A model generated the notes under the pieces. That model saw only the letters and a program-made list of their open reading frames with translations. It ran no database searches and was not told the origin of the DNA. The position numbers and the translations under genes are program-made. From Saccharomonospora xinjiangensis XJ-54 (GTDB lineage: Bacteria; Actinomycetota; Actinomycetes; Mycobacteriales; Pseudonocardiaceae), in the NCBI RefSeq assembly GCF_000258175.1, contig NZ_JH636049.1:768982-832981 (forward strand): a stretch of DNA of 64,000 nt. The letters are read 5' to 3'. This document shows positions 35,143-42,966 of this stretch, piece by piece. How positions within the stretch are numbered: position 1 is the stretch's first letter; every line of letters starts with the position of its first letter.

Positions 35143-36306
35143 TCACCGTCGCACGAGTGAGTTCCGTCCGGCGTCGGCGGCACTGCGGTGGCCACACAAC
35201 GCCAGCGTGAGGTCGAGATCAGCGAGCAGGCAGCGCAGCACGTGCCGCACGCCGTCCTCGCCCCCGTGGGCCAGCCCGTAGACGTAAGGGCGGCCCACGA
35301 GCACCGCCTTCGCACCCAATGCCAGCGCCTTCACGACGTCGGCACCCGTGCGGATACCCGAGTCGAACAGCACGTCGAGCCGGTCTCCCACCGCGGAGGC
35401 GATGGTGGGAAGCACCTCCAGCGCCGCGACGGCACCGTCCACCTGCCGCCCGCCGTGGTTCGACACGACGATGCCATCCACCCCGGCGTCGGCGGCACGT
35501 AGCGCGTCATCGACGTGCTGGACGCCCTTCAGCACGATCGGCCCTTCCCAGTGTTCGCGCAGGAACGGCACCGCGTCCCAGTCGCGGTCCGTTCCGGTGA
35601 TCATCGAGATCCAGCGCAGCACGGCCGTCGCGGGGTCCTCCTCGGGCGTGGCGTCGAGCCGGGAGCGGAACACCGGGTCCGTGAACGGCACGGCGGTACC
35701 CTCACCTCGAAGGAAGGGCAGGTATCCGTTGTCGAGATCGCACGGCCGCCACCCGAGCGACCACGTGTCGAGCGTGACGACCAGCACCGTGTATCCAGCG
35801 GCGCGTGCCCTGACGAGGATGCTGCCGCACACGTCGGGATCGTTCGGCCAGTACAGCTGAAACCAGCGCGGCCCCGCGCCCGAGGCGGCCGCCACCTCCT
35901 CGATGCTCGTTGACGACGCGGTGGACAGCACCATCGGCAGCCCCAGCCCTGCGGCGGCTCTCGCGGTGGCAGGCTCGGCGCCGGGATGCACGATGGACTG
36001 CGCCCCCACCGGGGCGAGCACCACGGGCGCGGGCAGCGTCTCGCCGAGCACCGAGGTGGTCAGGTCTCGCTCGGTGGCTCCGGTGAGGATGCGGGGCACG
36101 AGTCCCCAGCGCTCGAACGCCTCCCGGTTCGCGCGCATCGTCGCCCCCGCCCCCGCGCCTCCCGCGACGTAGGAGAACGGCCCCGATTCCAGCACCCTCT
36201 CGGCGGACGATTCGAGGCGGGTGAGGTCCGTCGTGAACGCCGGTGGCGTTCCCCCGTAACCGGACAGGTAGATCTCGCTCTGGTAGTTCCCGAACCGCTC
36301 GCCCAT
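35143..36306 (-). CDS. FMN-dependent alpha-hydroxy-acid oxidase, lactate 2-monooxygenase type
   Basis: A 387-aa TIM-barrel flavoenzyme. It follows the lactate 2-monooxygenase of Mycobacterium in length and order: NYQSEIYLSGYGG, SYVAGGAGAGATMRANREAFERWGLVPRIL, ATERDL, FQLYWPNDPDVC, TLDTWSLGWRP, VLKGVQHVDDALRAADAGVDGIVVSNHGGRQVDG (active-site His) and LFDSGIRTGADVVKALALGAKAVLVGRPYVYG. Expected reaction is L-lactate plus oxygen to acetate, CO2 and water; related oxidase activity giving hydrogen peroxide is the alternative. Divergent from the MerR-clamp gene, which could control it. Confidence 0.88.
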   Translation of the reverse strand: MGERFGNYQSEIYLSGYGGTPPAFTTDLTRLESSAERVLESGPFSYVAGGAGAGATMRANREAFERWGLVPRILTGATERDLTTSVLGETLPAPVVLAPVGAQSIVHPGAEPATARAAAGLGLPMVLSTASSTSIEEVAAASGAGPRWFQLYWPNDPDVCGSILVRARAAGYTVLVVTLDTWSLGWRPCDLDNGYLPFLRGEGTAVPFTDPVFRSRLDATPEEDPATAVLRWISMITGTDRDWDAVPFLREHWEGPIVLKGVQHVDDALRAADAGVDGIVVSNHGGRQVDGAVAALEVLPTIASAVGDRLDVLFDSGIRTGADVVKALALGAKAVLVGRPYVYGLAHGGEDGVRHVLRCLLADLDLTLALCGHRSAADAGRNSLVRR

Positions 36307-36360
36307 CCGCGTCTCCTCCCGCCGTGCCGCCGACTCGCCGTTGTGCCGCGCATCCTACGG

Positions 36361-36391
36361 TTGACCTTCAAGCCACTCGAGGCCACAGACT
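36361..36391 (+). promoter_or_regulatory. MerR-type promoter with 19-bp spacer and dyad, directly before the merR-clamp gene
   Basis: A -35 TTGACC (36361-36366) and -10 CAGACT (36386-36391) are 19 bp apart, the stretched spacing activated by MerR proteins. The spacer carries an imperfect dyad, CCTTCAAG...CTCGAGG. The -10 is only 7 nt from the ATG, so the transcript would be leaderless or nearly so. Confidence 0.6.
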
Positions 36392-36398
36392 CTGCCTC

Positions 36399-37463
36399 AT
36401 GGACACGATCAGCGCCTTCGCAGGCCGCGTCGGCCTCACCCCGAGCGCACTGCGTTTCTACGACGACTGCGGCGTCCTCCGTCCGGCACACGTGGACCCC
36501 GACTCCGGATACCGCTACTACGACACGGGGCAGGAGCGCGATGCCGTGCTGCTGCGCACGCTCAGGCAGGCGGAGGTACCGCTCGCCGACATCACCGCCG
36601 TCCTGGCCGGTGAACCCGACCGCGCCCGCGAGATACTGACGGCCCACGCCCGCAGGCTGCGGGCCCGTGCCGACACCGCGCACGCCGCCGTGGAGGCCGC
36701 GCTGCGCATGGTGGAGCGGCCCGCCCACGGGGAGATCTCCGTCGGTGGAGCCGAACTCGCCAGCGCGATCAGGCAGGTGGCTCCGGCAGCCTCTCGCACA
36801 GGTGAGATCGCCGCACTCGGCTGCGTCCTGGTGGAGTGGACAACCGACGCGCTCCGGCTGGTGGCCACCGACCGTTATCGCCTCGCGGTCAGGGAACTCG
36901 TTCCCCACCGCGTCACGGGAAGGCCGGACCAGCTGCTGATCCCGGTCGAGGCGATGCTCAACGCGCTGCCGTGGGGCTTGCGTTACGACGTCGTGCGGCT
37001 GGTCGTTGACGCGGAAACAGCACGCCTCGTCGCCGAGGACGGCAAGGACGGCACCGAGGATGTCGTGCCGCTGCCCGTGCACACCGGCGACTACCCCGAC
37101 TACCGCGGGATTCTCGACGCGCTCGGGCCGCATACCAGCCGGATCGTCGTCGGCCGCGACGCGTTGCTCGGCGCGCTGGACACGGACGGCGAGGCCGTGG
37201 TGCTGGAGACCGACACCGACGCGCTGAGGGTGGGCGACACCACCGTGCCCGCCGTGTGCTCGGGCAGCGCACGCCTGGCCTTCGATCCCGCCGTGCTGGC
37301 GCCTGCCGTGGCCTGTGGCGTCGGCCCCGACGTGCTGCTGGAGATCACCGCCGCCGACCGGCCCGCGGTGGTCCGCTCCGCCGACCAGGGCAGCTTCACC
37401 ACGCTCGTCATGCCGGTCCACATGCGACAGCAAGAGAACACTCACGAGGAAGGACAGCCATGA
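36399..37463 (+). CDS. MerR-family regulator fused to a DNA sliding-clamp (DnaN)-like domain
   Basis: A 354-aa protein. Residues 1-70 are a MerR winged helix (ISAFAGRVGLTPSALRFYDDCGVLRPAHVDPDSGYRYY), followed by a dimerisation helix (about 75-115). From about 125 the sequence turns into a beta-clamp pattern: GCVLVEWTTDALRLVATDRYRLAVRELV, LLIPVEAML, LVVDAETARLVAEDG, the DYPDYRGILDALGP loop that in DnaN reads FPDYxxVLP, and IVVGRDALLGALD. In place of a small-molecule pocket the sensor is clamp-like. The gene overlaps the TPR-like gene by 4 nt. The role is unknown; sensing of a clamp-binding partner or simple scaffold use are speculation. Confidence 0.8.
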   Translation: MDTISAFAGRVGLTPSALRFYDDCGVLRPAHVDPDSGYRYYDTGQERDAVLLRTLRQAEVPLADITAVLAGEPDRAREILTAHARRLRARADTAHAAVEAALRMVERPAHGEISVGGAELASAIRQVAPAASRTGEIAALGCVLVEWTTDALRLVATDRYRLAVRELVPHRVTGRPDQLLIPVEAMLNALPWGLRYDVVRLVVDAETARLVAEDGKDGTEDVVPLPVHTGDYPDYRGILDALGPHTSRIVVGRDALLGALDTDGEAVVLETDTDALRVGDTTVPAVCSGSARLAFDPAVLAPAVACGVGPDVLLEITAADRPAVVRSADQGSFTTLVMPVHMRQQENTHEEGQP

Positions 37464-38131
37464 CCGCACAATCCACACAGCAGTCGCTCGACAAGGACAA
37501 CCCCGTGATCGCGTTGTGTTCGCAGGGAATGCGCGCGGAAGCGGAAGGCAGGCCCGCCGAGGCGAAGGCACTGTTCGAGCAGGCGTGGGAGCGGGCGGGC
37601 GACGACTACGAAGCCTGCGTCGCCGCACACTACCTCGCCCGCCACCAATCCACGATCGCCGACGAACTGCACTGGAACCAGGTGTGCCTCGCCCGCGCGG
37701 ACGCGGTGGGCGACGAGCGGGTCGCCGCGTTCTACCCGTCGCTGCACGCCTGCATCGCCCGCTGCCACCGTGCACTCGGCGATGCCGAGCAGGCCGCCAC
37801 GCACTTCCGCCACGCGGCAGACCGGCTCGGCGCGCTGCCCTCGGGCGGGTACGCCGACTGGTTGCGCTACGCCGTGGCGGAGGGTCTGCGGGACACCGGT
37901 GCCGTCGTCCACAACTCCGGGGAACAACGCGTGGCTGACCTGCTCGACCTGTTGTGCGAGCAGCGTGATCTGCGGTCGCTGGCCGTGCTGCTGCCCGCGT
38001 TCTGCGGGCACACGGGCACCTCGCAGGATCGGCGGCGGCTCGCCGAGGCCGCGCATCGGTTGCACGCGGAGCGCCGGTTGCCCGCCGAGGCCGAGGACAT
38101 CCTGCGCGCTGCGCTGACCGCGTTGTCCTGA
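37460..38131 (+). CDS. TPR-like helical protein coupled to the merR-clamp gene
   Basis: A 223-aa all-helical cytosolic protein. ALCSQGMRAEAEGRPAEAKALFEQAWERAGDDYEACVAAHYLARHQ and ERVAAFYPSLHACIARCHRALGDAEQAATHFRHAADRLGALP are tetratricopeptide-like helix pairs; the second half (ADLLDLLCEQRDLRSLAVLLPAFCGHTG...LAEAAHRLHAERRL) is also helical. ATG 37460 overlaps the upstream stop, so the two proteins are made together and probably interact. No named family. Confidence 0.75.
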   Translation: MTAQSTQQSLDKDNPVIALCSQGMRAEAEGRPAEAKALFEQAWERAGDDYEACVAAHYLARHQSTIADELHWNQVCLARADAVGDERVAAFYPSLHACIARCHRALGDAEQAATHFRHAADRLGALPSGGYADWLRYAVAEGLRDTGAVVHNSGEQRVADLLDLLCEQRDLRSLAVLLPAFCGHTGTSQDRRRLAEAAHRLHAERRLPAEAEDILRAALTALS

Positions 38132-38266
38132 CCTGCGCGCTGGACCGTCCGGGGCCAGCGTGCGAACCACGTCGCACCCACCCGGTCCCGGACGGCCGAG
38201 GCGATCACAGCCACGCCTGCCGTGATCGCCGTCACCCGACCCCGACCAGCGTCTCCCACCGTGTTT

Positions 38267-38288
38267 GCATACCCCCCCGGGTATATGC
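38267..38288. promoter_or_regulatory. CstR/CsoR-type operator upstream of the persulfide operon
   Basis: ATACCC-n4-GGGTAT, a near-palindrome with a run of C/G in the middle, extended outward by GC..GC. This is the operator form bound by CsoR-family repressors (TATACCC...GGGTATA). It lies 41 nt before the cstB start, and a CstR-like gene is the sixth gene of the same operon, so autoregulation is expected. Confidence 0.8.
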
Positions 38289-38328
38289 CAGACTGACGAA
38301 GGCACACAGACCGCACGAGGGAGATGCC

Positions 38329-39753
38329 ATGCTGCTTGAACGCATTTACGACGACGATCTCGCCCAGGCCAGCTACTTCGTCGGCTGCCAGGCCAAGGGC
38401 GAGGCGGTCGTGATCGACGCTCGTCGCGACATCGGCGAGTACCTTGACCTGGCACAGCGGCACGGGATGCGGATCGTGGCAGTGACGGAGACGCACATCC
38501 ACGCCGACTACCTCTCCGGGACGCGAGAGCTGGGAGCGGCGACCGGAGCCGAGGTGTACGTCTCGGGTGAGGGCGGCGAGGACTGGCAGTACGGCTTCGA
38601 CGCCACCCGCCTTTACGACGGTGACGCCATCACCATCGGCAACATCACGGTGCGAGCCAGCCACACCCCGGGCCACACGCCCGAACACCTCTCGTTCCTG
38701 ATCACCGACGGTGCCTTCAGCGACGATCCGGGCTACCTGCTCTCCGGAGACTTCGTGTTCGCGGGCGACCTCGGACGCCCCGACCTCCTCGACGAGGCGG
38801 CCGGTGGGGTTGACACCCGATTCGAGGGCGCTCGCCAGCTCTTCGCGAGCCTCCGCGACCGCTTCCTGACCCTGCCCGATCACGTGCAGGTCTACCCCGC
38901 ACACGGCGCGGGCAGCGCCTGCGGCAAGGCGCTGGGCGCGCTGCCCTCGACCACGGTCGGGTACGAGCGGCTCAACGCCTGGTGGGGCCCGTACCTGCGG
39001 GACAACGACGAGCAGGGCTTCATCGACGAGCTGCTCAGCGGGCAGCCCGACGCCCATGCGTACTTCGGCCGTATGAAGCGGCAGAACAGGGAAGGCCCCG
39101 CCGTCCTCGGACCGCTTCCGGAACTCGCCGAACTGGCCAACGCGGAGATCGCCCGATCACTCGACGCGGGTGAAATGATCTTCGCCGACACCCGGTCCCA
39201 CGCCGACGTGCACGAGGGCACCGTCGCGGGTGCGCTCAACATTCCGGGCCCTGGCAAGGCCGCCACCTACGGCGGCTGGGCCTACGACCCCGAGCGGGAG
39301 AGCCGCCCGCTCGTGCTGCTGGCACGTGATCAGGAGATGGCGCACGCCGTGCGTGATCACCTCTTGCGCGTCGGCATCGACACCGTCGCGGGCTACACCA
39401 CGAGCCTCGACGACCTGCCGATCGTCAAGCCTTCGGTCATCTCGCCCGCCGAACTGGAGGGCTTCGACGCCGCACTGGTGCTCGACGTCCGCAACAAGAC
39501 TGAGCACGCGGCCGGACACATCCCGGGTTCCGAGCAACTGAGCGCCGGCCGGGTGCTCTGGAACCTCGACACGCTGCCCGCCGAAGGCACCATCGTCACG
39601 TACTGCCAGAGCGGTGTGCGTAACTCCGTCGCCGCGAGCGCCCTGCGCAGGGAGGGCTACGACGTCGTCGAACTCGACGGCAGCTACGCGGGATGGACGG
39701 CCTGGAACGCGGCACGGCAGGACCGCGACGAGCCGGTGTCCGCCGGAGCGTAA
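38329..39753 (+). CDS. cstB: Persulfide dioxygenase-sulfurtransferase (CstB-like MBL-rhodanese fusion)
   Basis: A 474-aa cytosolic protein. Residues 1-250 are a metallo-beta-lactamase-fold persulfide dioxygenase with iron ligands in THIHADYLSG, SHTPGHTPEHLSFL, SGDFVFAGDLGRPD and YPAHGAGSACG. Residues about 265-365 are a rhodanese-like domain with no active-site Cys, and 370-465 an intact rhodanese with CQSGVR (Cys426). This matches S. aureus CstB, which oxidises low-molecular-weight persulfides to sulfite/thiosulfate. First gene of the operon, behind a CstR-type operator. Confidence 0.92.
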   Translation: MLLERIYDDDLAQASYFVGCQAKGEAVVIDARRDIGEYLDLAQRHGMRIVAVTETHIHADYLSGTRELGAATGAEVYVSGEGGEDWQYGFDATRLYDGDAITIGNITVRASHTPGHTPEHLSFLITDGAFSDDPGYLLSGDFVFAGDLGRPDLLDEAAGGVDTRFEGARQLFASLRDRFLTLPDHVQVYPAHGAGSACGKALGALPSTTVGYERLNAWWGPYLRDNDEQGFIDELLSGQPDAHAYFGRMKRQNREGPAVLGPLPELAELANAEIARSLDAGEMIFADTRSHADVHEGTVAGALNIPGPGKAATYGGWAYDPERESRPLVLLARDQEMAHAVRDHLLRVGIDTVAGYTTSLDDLPIVKPSVISPAELEGFDAALVLDVRNKTEHAAGHIPGSEQLSAGRVLWNLDTLPAEGTIVTYCQSGVRNSVAASALRREGYDVVELDGSYAGWTAWNAARQDRDEPVSAGA

Positions 39754-39784
39754 CGCCCCCGGCACCAGCGAACACACACCCCCT

Positions 39785-39818
39785 CGCGGTGGTCGCCGGC
39801 TTTCCGGCGACCACCGCG
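39785..39818 (+). terminator. Intra-operon hairpin after cstB
   Basis: Perfect 15-bp stem (CGCGGTGGTCGCCGG and complement) with a CTTT loop in the 103-nt gap between cstB and the membrane rhodanese gene, followed after about 12 nt by TTTT. Likely a partial terminator or RNA-stability element that raises cstB over the rest of the operon. Confidence 0.6.
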
Positions 39819-39856
39819 CGACCACCACCATTTTCCCCGAAACGGAGACCGACCTC

Positions 39857-40459
39857 ATGGATCGAGCGACCACCAACGGTGTCTCGCCCATCGACCCTGC
39901 CGAGTTGAAGAAGCGGCTCGCCGAAGGCGACAAGCTCACGATCATCGACGTGCGCACGCCTGCGGAATTCGAGTCCGTGCACATCCGCGGTTCCTACAAC
40001 CTGCCCCTGCCGCTGTTGTCGAAGAACCCGCACGACCTCGCCGAGCGCATCAGTGGCCAGGCGGTGCTGATCTGCCAGTCCGGAGTCAGGGCCACGCAGG
40101 CGCACCAGCGGCTCGCCGCGGTGGGTATCTCCCACGCGAGTGTGCTCACCGGTGGGATCGCCGCGTACGAGGCCGCAGGCGGTGACGTGATCCACGGAGC
40201 CCAGCGCTGGGACATGGAGCGTCAGGTTCGCATGGCAGCGGGTTCGCTCGTGTTGCTCGGGCTCGCCGGCGCCAAGCTGATCACCCCGAAGCTGGGCTAC
40301 CTCTCCGCCGCGATCGGCGCGGGGCTGACATTCTCGGCTCTGACCAACTCCTGCGGCATGGCAGCACTGCTCGCGAAGATGCCGTGGAACCGCACGGCAG
40401 CCGACCCCACGGTCGAGGATGCCTTCAACAGCATCCCGACGGCGCCCCAGCAGTTCTGA
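39857..40459 (+). CDS. Membrane-anchored rhodanese with DUF2892 two-TM domain (YgaP-like)
   Basis: A 200-aa protein: N-terminal rhodanese (residues 12-115) with TIIDVRTPAEFESVHIRGSYNLPL and active-site Cys73 in LICQSGVRATQAH, then a DUF2892 domain of two transmembrane helices (about 128-145 and 150-165) containing NSCGMAALLAKMPWN. E. coli YgaP has the same architecture and handles sulfane sulfur/thiocyanate at the inner membrane. In the S. aureus cst locus the corresponding role belongs to CstA. ATG 39857. Confidence 0.88.
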   Translation: MDRATTNGVSPIDPAELKKRLAEGDKLTIIDVRTPAEFESVHIRGSYNLPLPLLSKNPHDLAERISGQAVLICQSGVRATQAHQRLAAVGISHASVLTGGIAAYEAAGGDVIHGAQRWDMERQVRMAAGSLVLLGLAGAKLITPKLGYLSAAIGAGLTFSALTNSCGMAALLAKMPWNRTAADPTVEDAFNSIPTAPQQF

Positions 40460-40636
40460 GGAAACCGTCGTGTCACACCTCACGGGTGTCGCCGAAGCCG
40501 CCGGGAAGCACCGGGTGCGCACCGGTTGGGCTGGCCACGGCCTGTTCAGCCGGTCGGGCATCCGCTCCGGCCGGCTTCGGCTCCACCACCGCCCGGTGAG
40601 CACACCGGGCTCACGGCCTCACGGAAGGCAGGAGAC
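40460..40636 (+). other. Leader of the TauE/SafE gene with hairpin at 40591-40610
   Basis: This 177-nt gap has a perfect 8-bp stem (GCCCGGTG / CACCGGGC) with a 4-nt loop, 27 nt before the TauE/SafE start. An open frame from GTG 40469 runs through the gap and past the next start, but it has no protein-like character and I do not call it. Confidence 0.4.
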
Positions 40637-41506
40637 ATGGGAATCTCTGTGATCATCGTTCTGGTTCTCGCCGTGGCCGTGGGGTTGTCGCTCGGGCTGC
40701 TCGGCGGCGGGGGCTCCATCCTCACGGTCCCGCTGCTGACCTACGTGGCAGGCATGCCCGCGAAGGAGGCCATCGCCGCGTCCCTCTTCGTCGTCGGCAC
40801 GACGTCGCTGATCAGCGCGATCACGCACGCGAGGAAGGGCAACGTCCGCTGGCGCACCGGGCTCGTCTTCGGTGCCGCGGGCATGGCAGGCGCCTTCGTC
40901 GGTGGACTCGCGGGTGGCTACATCCCCGACACCGTCCTGATGATCGCGTTCGCGTTGATGATGGTCGCCACCGCGACCGCGATGATCCGGGGCAAGAAGA
41001 AGGCGACCGGCGAAAACTCCGGGCACGGCGACCTTCCGCTCAAGCGCATCATCCTCGACGGACTCGTCGTCGGCCTCGTCACCGGGCTCGTCGGAGCGGG
41101 CGGTGGATTCCTCGTCGTCCCCGCACTCGCGCTGCTCGGCGGACTTCCCATGGCCATCGCCGTCGGAACCTCCCTGGTGGTGATCGCGATGAAATCCTTC
41201 GCGGGACTCGCCGGATACCTCACCACGGTGGCGCTCAACTGGCCTCTGGTCCTCGGAGTGACCGCCGCCGCGATCGTCGGCTCGATACTCGGCGCCATGC
41301 TGACCTCCCGGGTTCCTGAGGCGGCGCTGCGCAAGGGCTTCGGCATCTTCGTGCTGGTCATGGGTGTCTTCGTGCTCACCCAGGAACTGCCACCGCCCGC
41401 CGGGCTCGTCGTCGGGATCGTCGCGGCGGCGCTGGCAGGGCTGGCGATCATCTGCCGCCTGACCACCGACCGGTGCCCACTGGTGCCGCAGCCACAAGCG
41501 CGATAG
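40637..41506 (+). CDS. TauE/SafE-family sulfite/organosulfonate exporter
   Basis: A 289-aa integral membrane protein with about eight transmembrane helices. Two copies of the family motif are seen: LSLGLLGGGGSILTVPLLTYVAG near the N-terminus and GLVTGLVGAGGGFLVVPALALLGG in the middle. TauE/SafE proteins export sulfite or related anions. In this operon it would dispose of sulfite/thiosulfate produced by the persulfide dioxygenase (compare S. aureus TauE in the cst operon). Strong AGGAGAC site before ATG 40637. Confidence 0.9.
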   Translation: MGISVIIVLVLAVAVGLSLGLLGGGGSILTVPLLTYVAGMPAKEAIAASLFVVGTTSLISAITHARKGNVRWRTGLVFGAAGMAGAFVGGLAGGYIPDTVLMIAFALMMVATATAMIRGKKKATGENSGHGDLPLKRIILDGLVVGLVTGLVGAGGGFLVVPALALLGGLPMAIAVGTSLVVIAMKSFAGLAGYLTTVALNWPLVLGVTAAAIVGSILGAMLTSRVPEAALRKGFGIFVLVMGVFVLTQELPPPAGLVVGIVAAALAGLAIICRLTTDRCPLVPQPQAR

Positions 41507-41526
41507 CGCCCACCGAAAGGAGCGAG

Positions 41527-41889
41527 ATGACCGCATTCGAGCTGACACAGGACAACTTCACCCAGACCGTGGCCGAGAACGACATCGTCCTCGTTGACTT
41601 CTGGGCGGCCTGGTGCGCACCGTGCCGCAGGTTCGCCCCGATCTTCGAGGCCGCAGCGACCGCTCACCCCGACATCGCCTTCGGCAAGGTGAACACGGAG
41701 ACACAGCCCGCGCTGGCGAGGGCCGCGAAGATCTCGTCCATCCCCACTCTGATGGCCTTCAGGGAAGGCGTGCTCGTCTACTCCCAACCCGGCGCGCTGT
41801 CCTCAGCCGCGCTGGAACGTGTCATCAGCTCGGTGAAGGATCTGGACATGGCGCGCGTTCGGTCCTCGATCGCGGCAGCCGATACCTGA
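41527..41889 (+). CDS. Thioredoxin
   Basis: A 120-aa thioredoxin with the active site WCAPC (Cys30, Cys33), the cis-Pro in SSIPTLMAFREG and the usual fold boundaries. GGAGCGAG precedes ATG 41527. Within the cst operon it probably reduces rhodanese persulfide intermediates or protein persulfides. The C-terminus has about 10 extra residues. Confidence 0.92.
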   Translation: MTAFELTQDNFTQTVAENDIVLVDFWAAWCAPCRRFAPIFEAAATAHPDIAFGKVNTETQPALARAAKISSIPTLMAFREGVLVYSQPGALSSAALERVISSVKDLDMARVRSSIAAADT

Positions 41890-41898
41890 CCCGCCGCC

Positions 41899-42260
<362 letters not shown>

Positions 42261-42291
42261 TGAATCACCCAATCCAGGAAGGACAACTCTC

Positions 42292-42456
42292 ATGTGCCGT
42301 CCAGTGACATGCCGCAAGTGCGGGAAGACCACCTGGGCCGGATGCGGCCAGCACGTGGACCAGGTTCTGCGCGACGTACCGAAGAGCCAGCGCTGCCAGG
42401 GCCACGAGAACGAGCCCAGCAATGGAGGGCTGCTGTCGCGCATCTTCAACCGCTGA
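42292..42456 (+). CDS. 54-aa zinc-ribbon-like protein at the end of the persulfide operon
   Basis: A 54-codon gene, ATG 42292 with AAGGAC upstream, beginning MCRPVTCRKCGKTTWAGCGQ, continuing HVDQVLRDVPKSQRCQGHE and ending LLSRIFNR. Five Cys and two His (C2, C7, C10, C18, C39; H21, H42) suggest a small zinc-binding or sulfur-carrying protein. Similar tiny proteins with CxxCGKTTWAGCGxHV exist in many bacteria, but no function is known to me. It starts 31 nt after the cstR stop and ends just before a large terminator hairpin, so it is the last gene of the operon. Confidence 0.8.
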   Translation: MCRPVTCRKCGKTTWAGCGQHVDQVLRDVPKSQRCQGHENEPSNGGLLSRIFNR

Positions 42457-42467
42457 GAAGAACCCCG

Positions 42468-42528
42468 GCAACGGTCCCGTGAACACACCGGTGAACAACC
42501 GGACCACCTGTGTTCACGGGACCGTTGC
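42468..42528 (+). terminator. Terminator hairpin of the persulfide operon, 20-bp perfect stem
   Basis: Arms 42468-42487 and 42509-42528 are perfectly complementary over 20 bp (GCAACGGTCCCGTGAACACA); the 21-nt loop has its own small dyad (CCGG...CCGG). It begins 12 nt after the last stop codon. No T-tract. Confidence 0.8.
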
Positions 42529-42966
42529 TGTGTCGTGCGATCGTGGTCTCGCGCGACCGCATCGGCCGGTGTACCTGCCCCGGCGACGCGACCTGAGGTT
42601 TTTCCGCCGCGGGGGGCCACGTAGACTGCCGGTGCCGCGCGGTGGCTCTCGGTGGCTCCCGGTGGCTCCCGGTGGCTTCGACACCACCGTGGCGACGATG
42701 CCCCGAGTGGACGGCGTTGAGCCGCCACAGGCCGAGGTCACCGCTTCCGAGCGGCCTTCCCCGCCCAGGTGACACCCGTCCCCTCGGCAAGGGTGATGTG
42801 GAACGAACCTCACCCACGGGCGGCCGACCTCATCACGACGGGCGGGATTTCCGGTCCACACCGGTCAGGACAGCGCCAGGCCCCGGCAAGGCAGACGGCA
42901 CTCGCATGGCAGGGCGCGCTGCTGTGGTGAGGCGCACCCGGCCACGACACGACGCAAGGAGGTCGG
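42529..42966. other. Gap of about 440 nt before the MFS gene, with four 10-bp tandem repeats
   Basis: At 42641-42680 the decamer GGTGGCTCCC occurs four times in tandem (last base or two variable). Frames crossing it in either direction read as Gly/Arg/Pro- or His/Arg/Glu-rich sequence without starts and look non-coding. The MFS promoter must lie downstream of it. Confidence 0.5.

Noticed and set aside
36399-37463. A second replicative sliding clamp (dnaN)
   Set aside because: A MerR HTH occupies the N-terminus and only part of the three-domain clamp is present, so this is a regulator.
38267-38288. Copper-responsive CsoR operator
   Set aside because: The operator form alone would allow it, but the encoded repressor lacks the copper ligand His61 and all target genes are for sulfur.
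40469-40652. Possible small gene between membrane rhodanese and TauE/SafE genes
   Set aside because: No ribosome site, runs over the well-placed start of the next gene, and is not protein-like.
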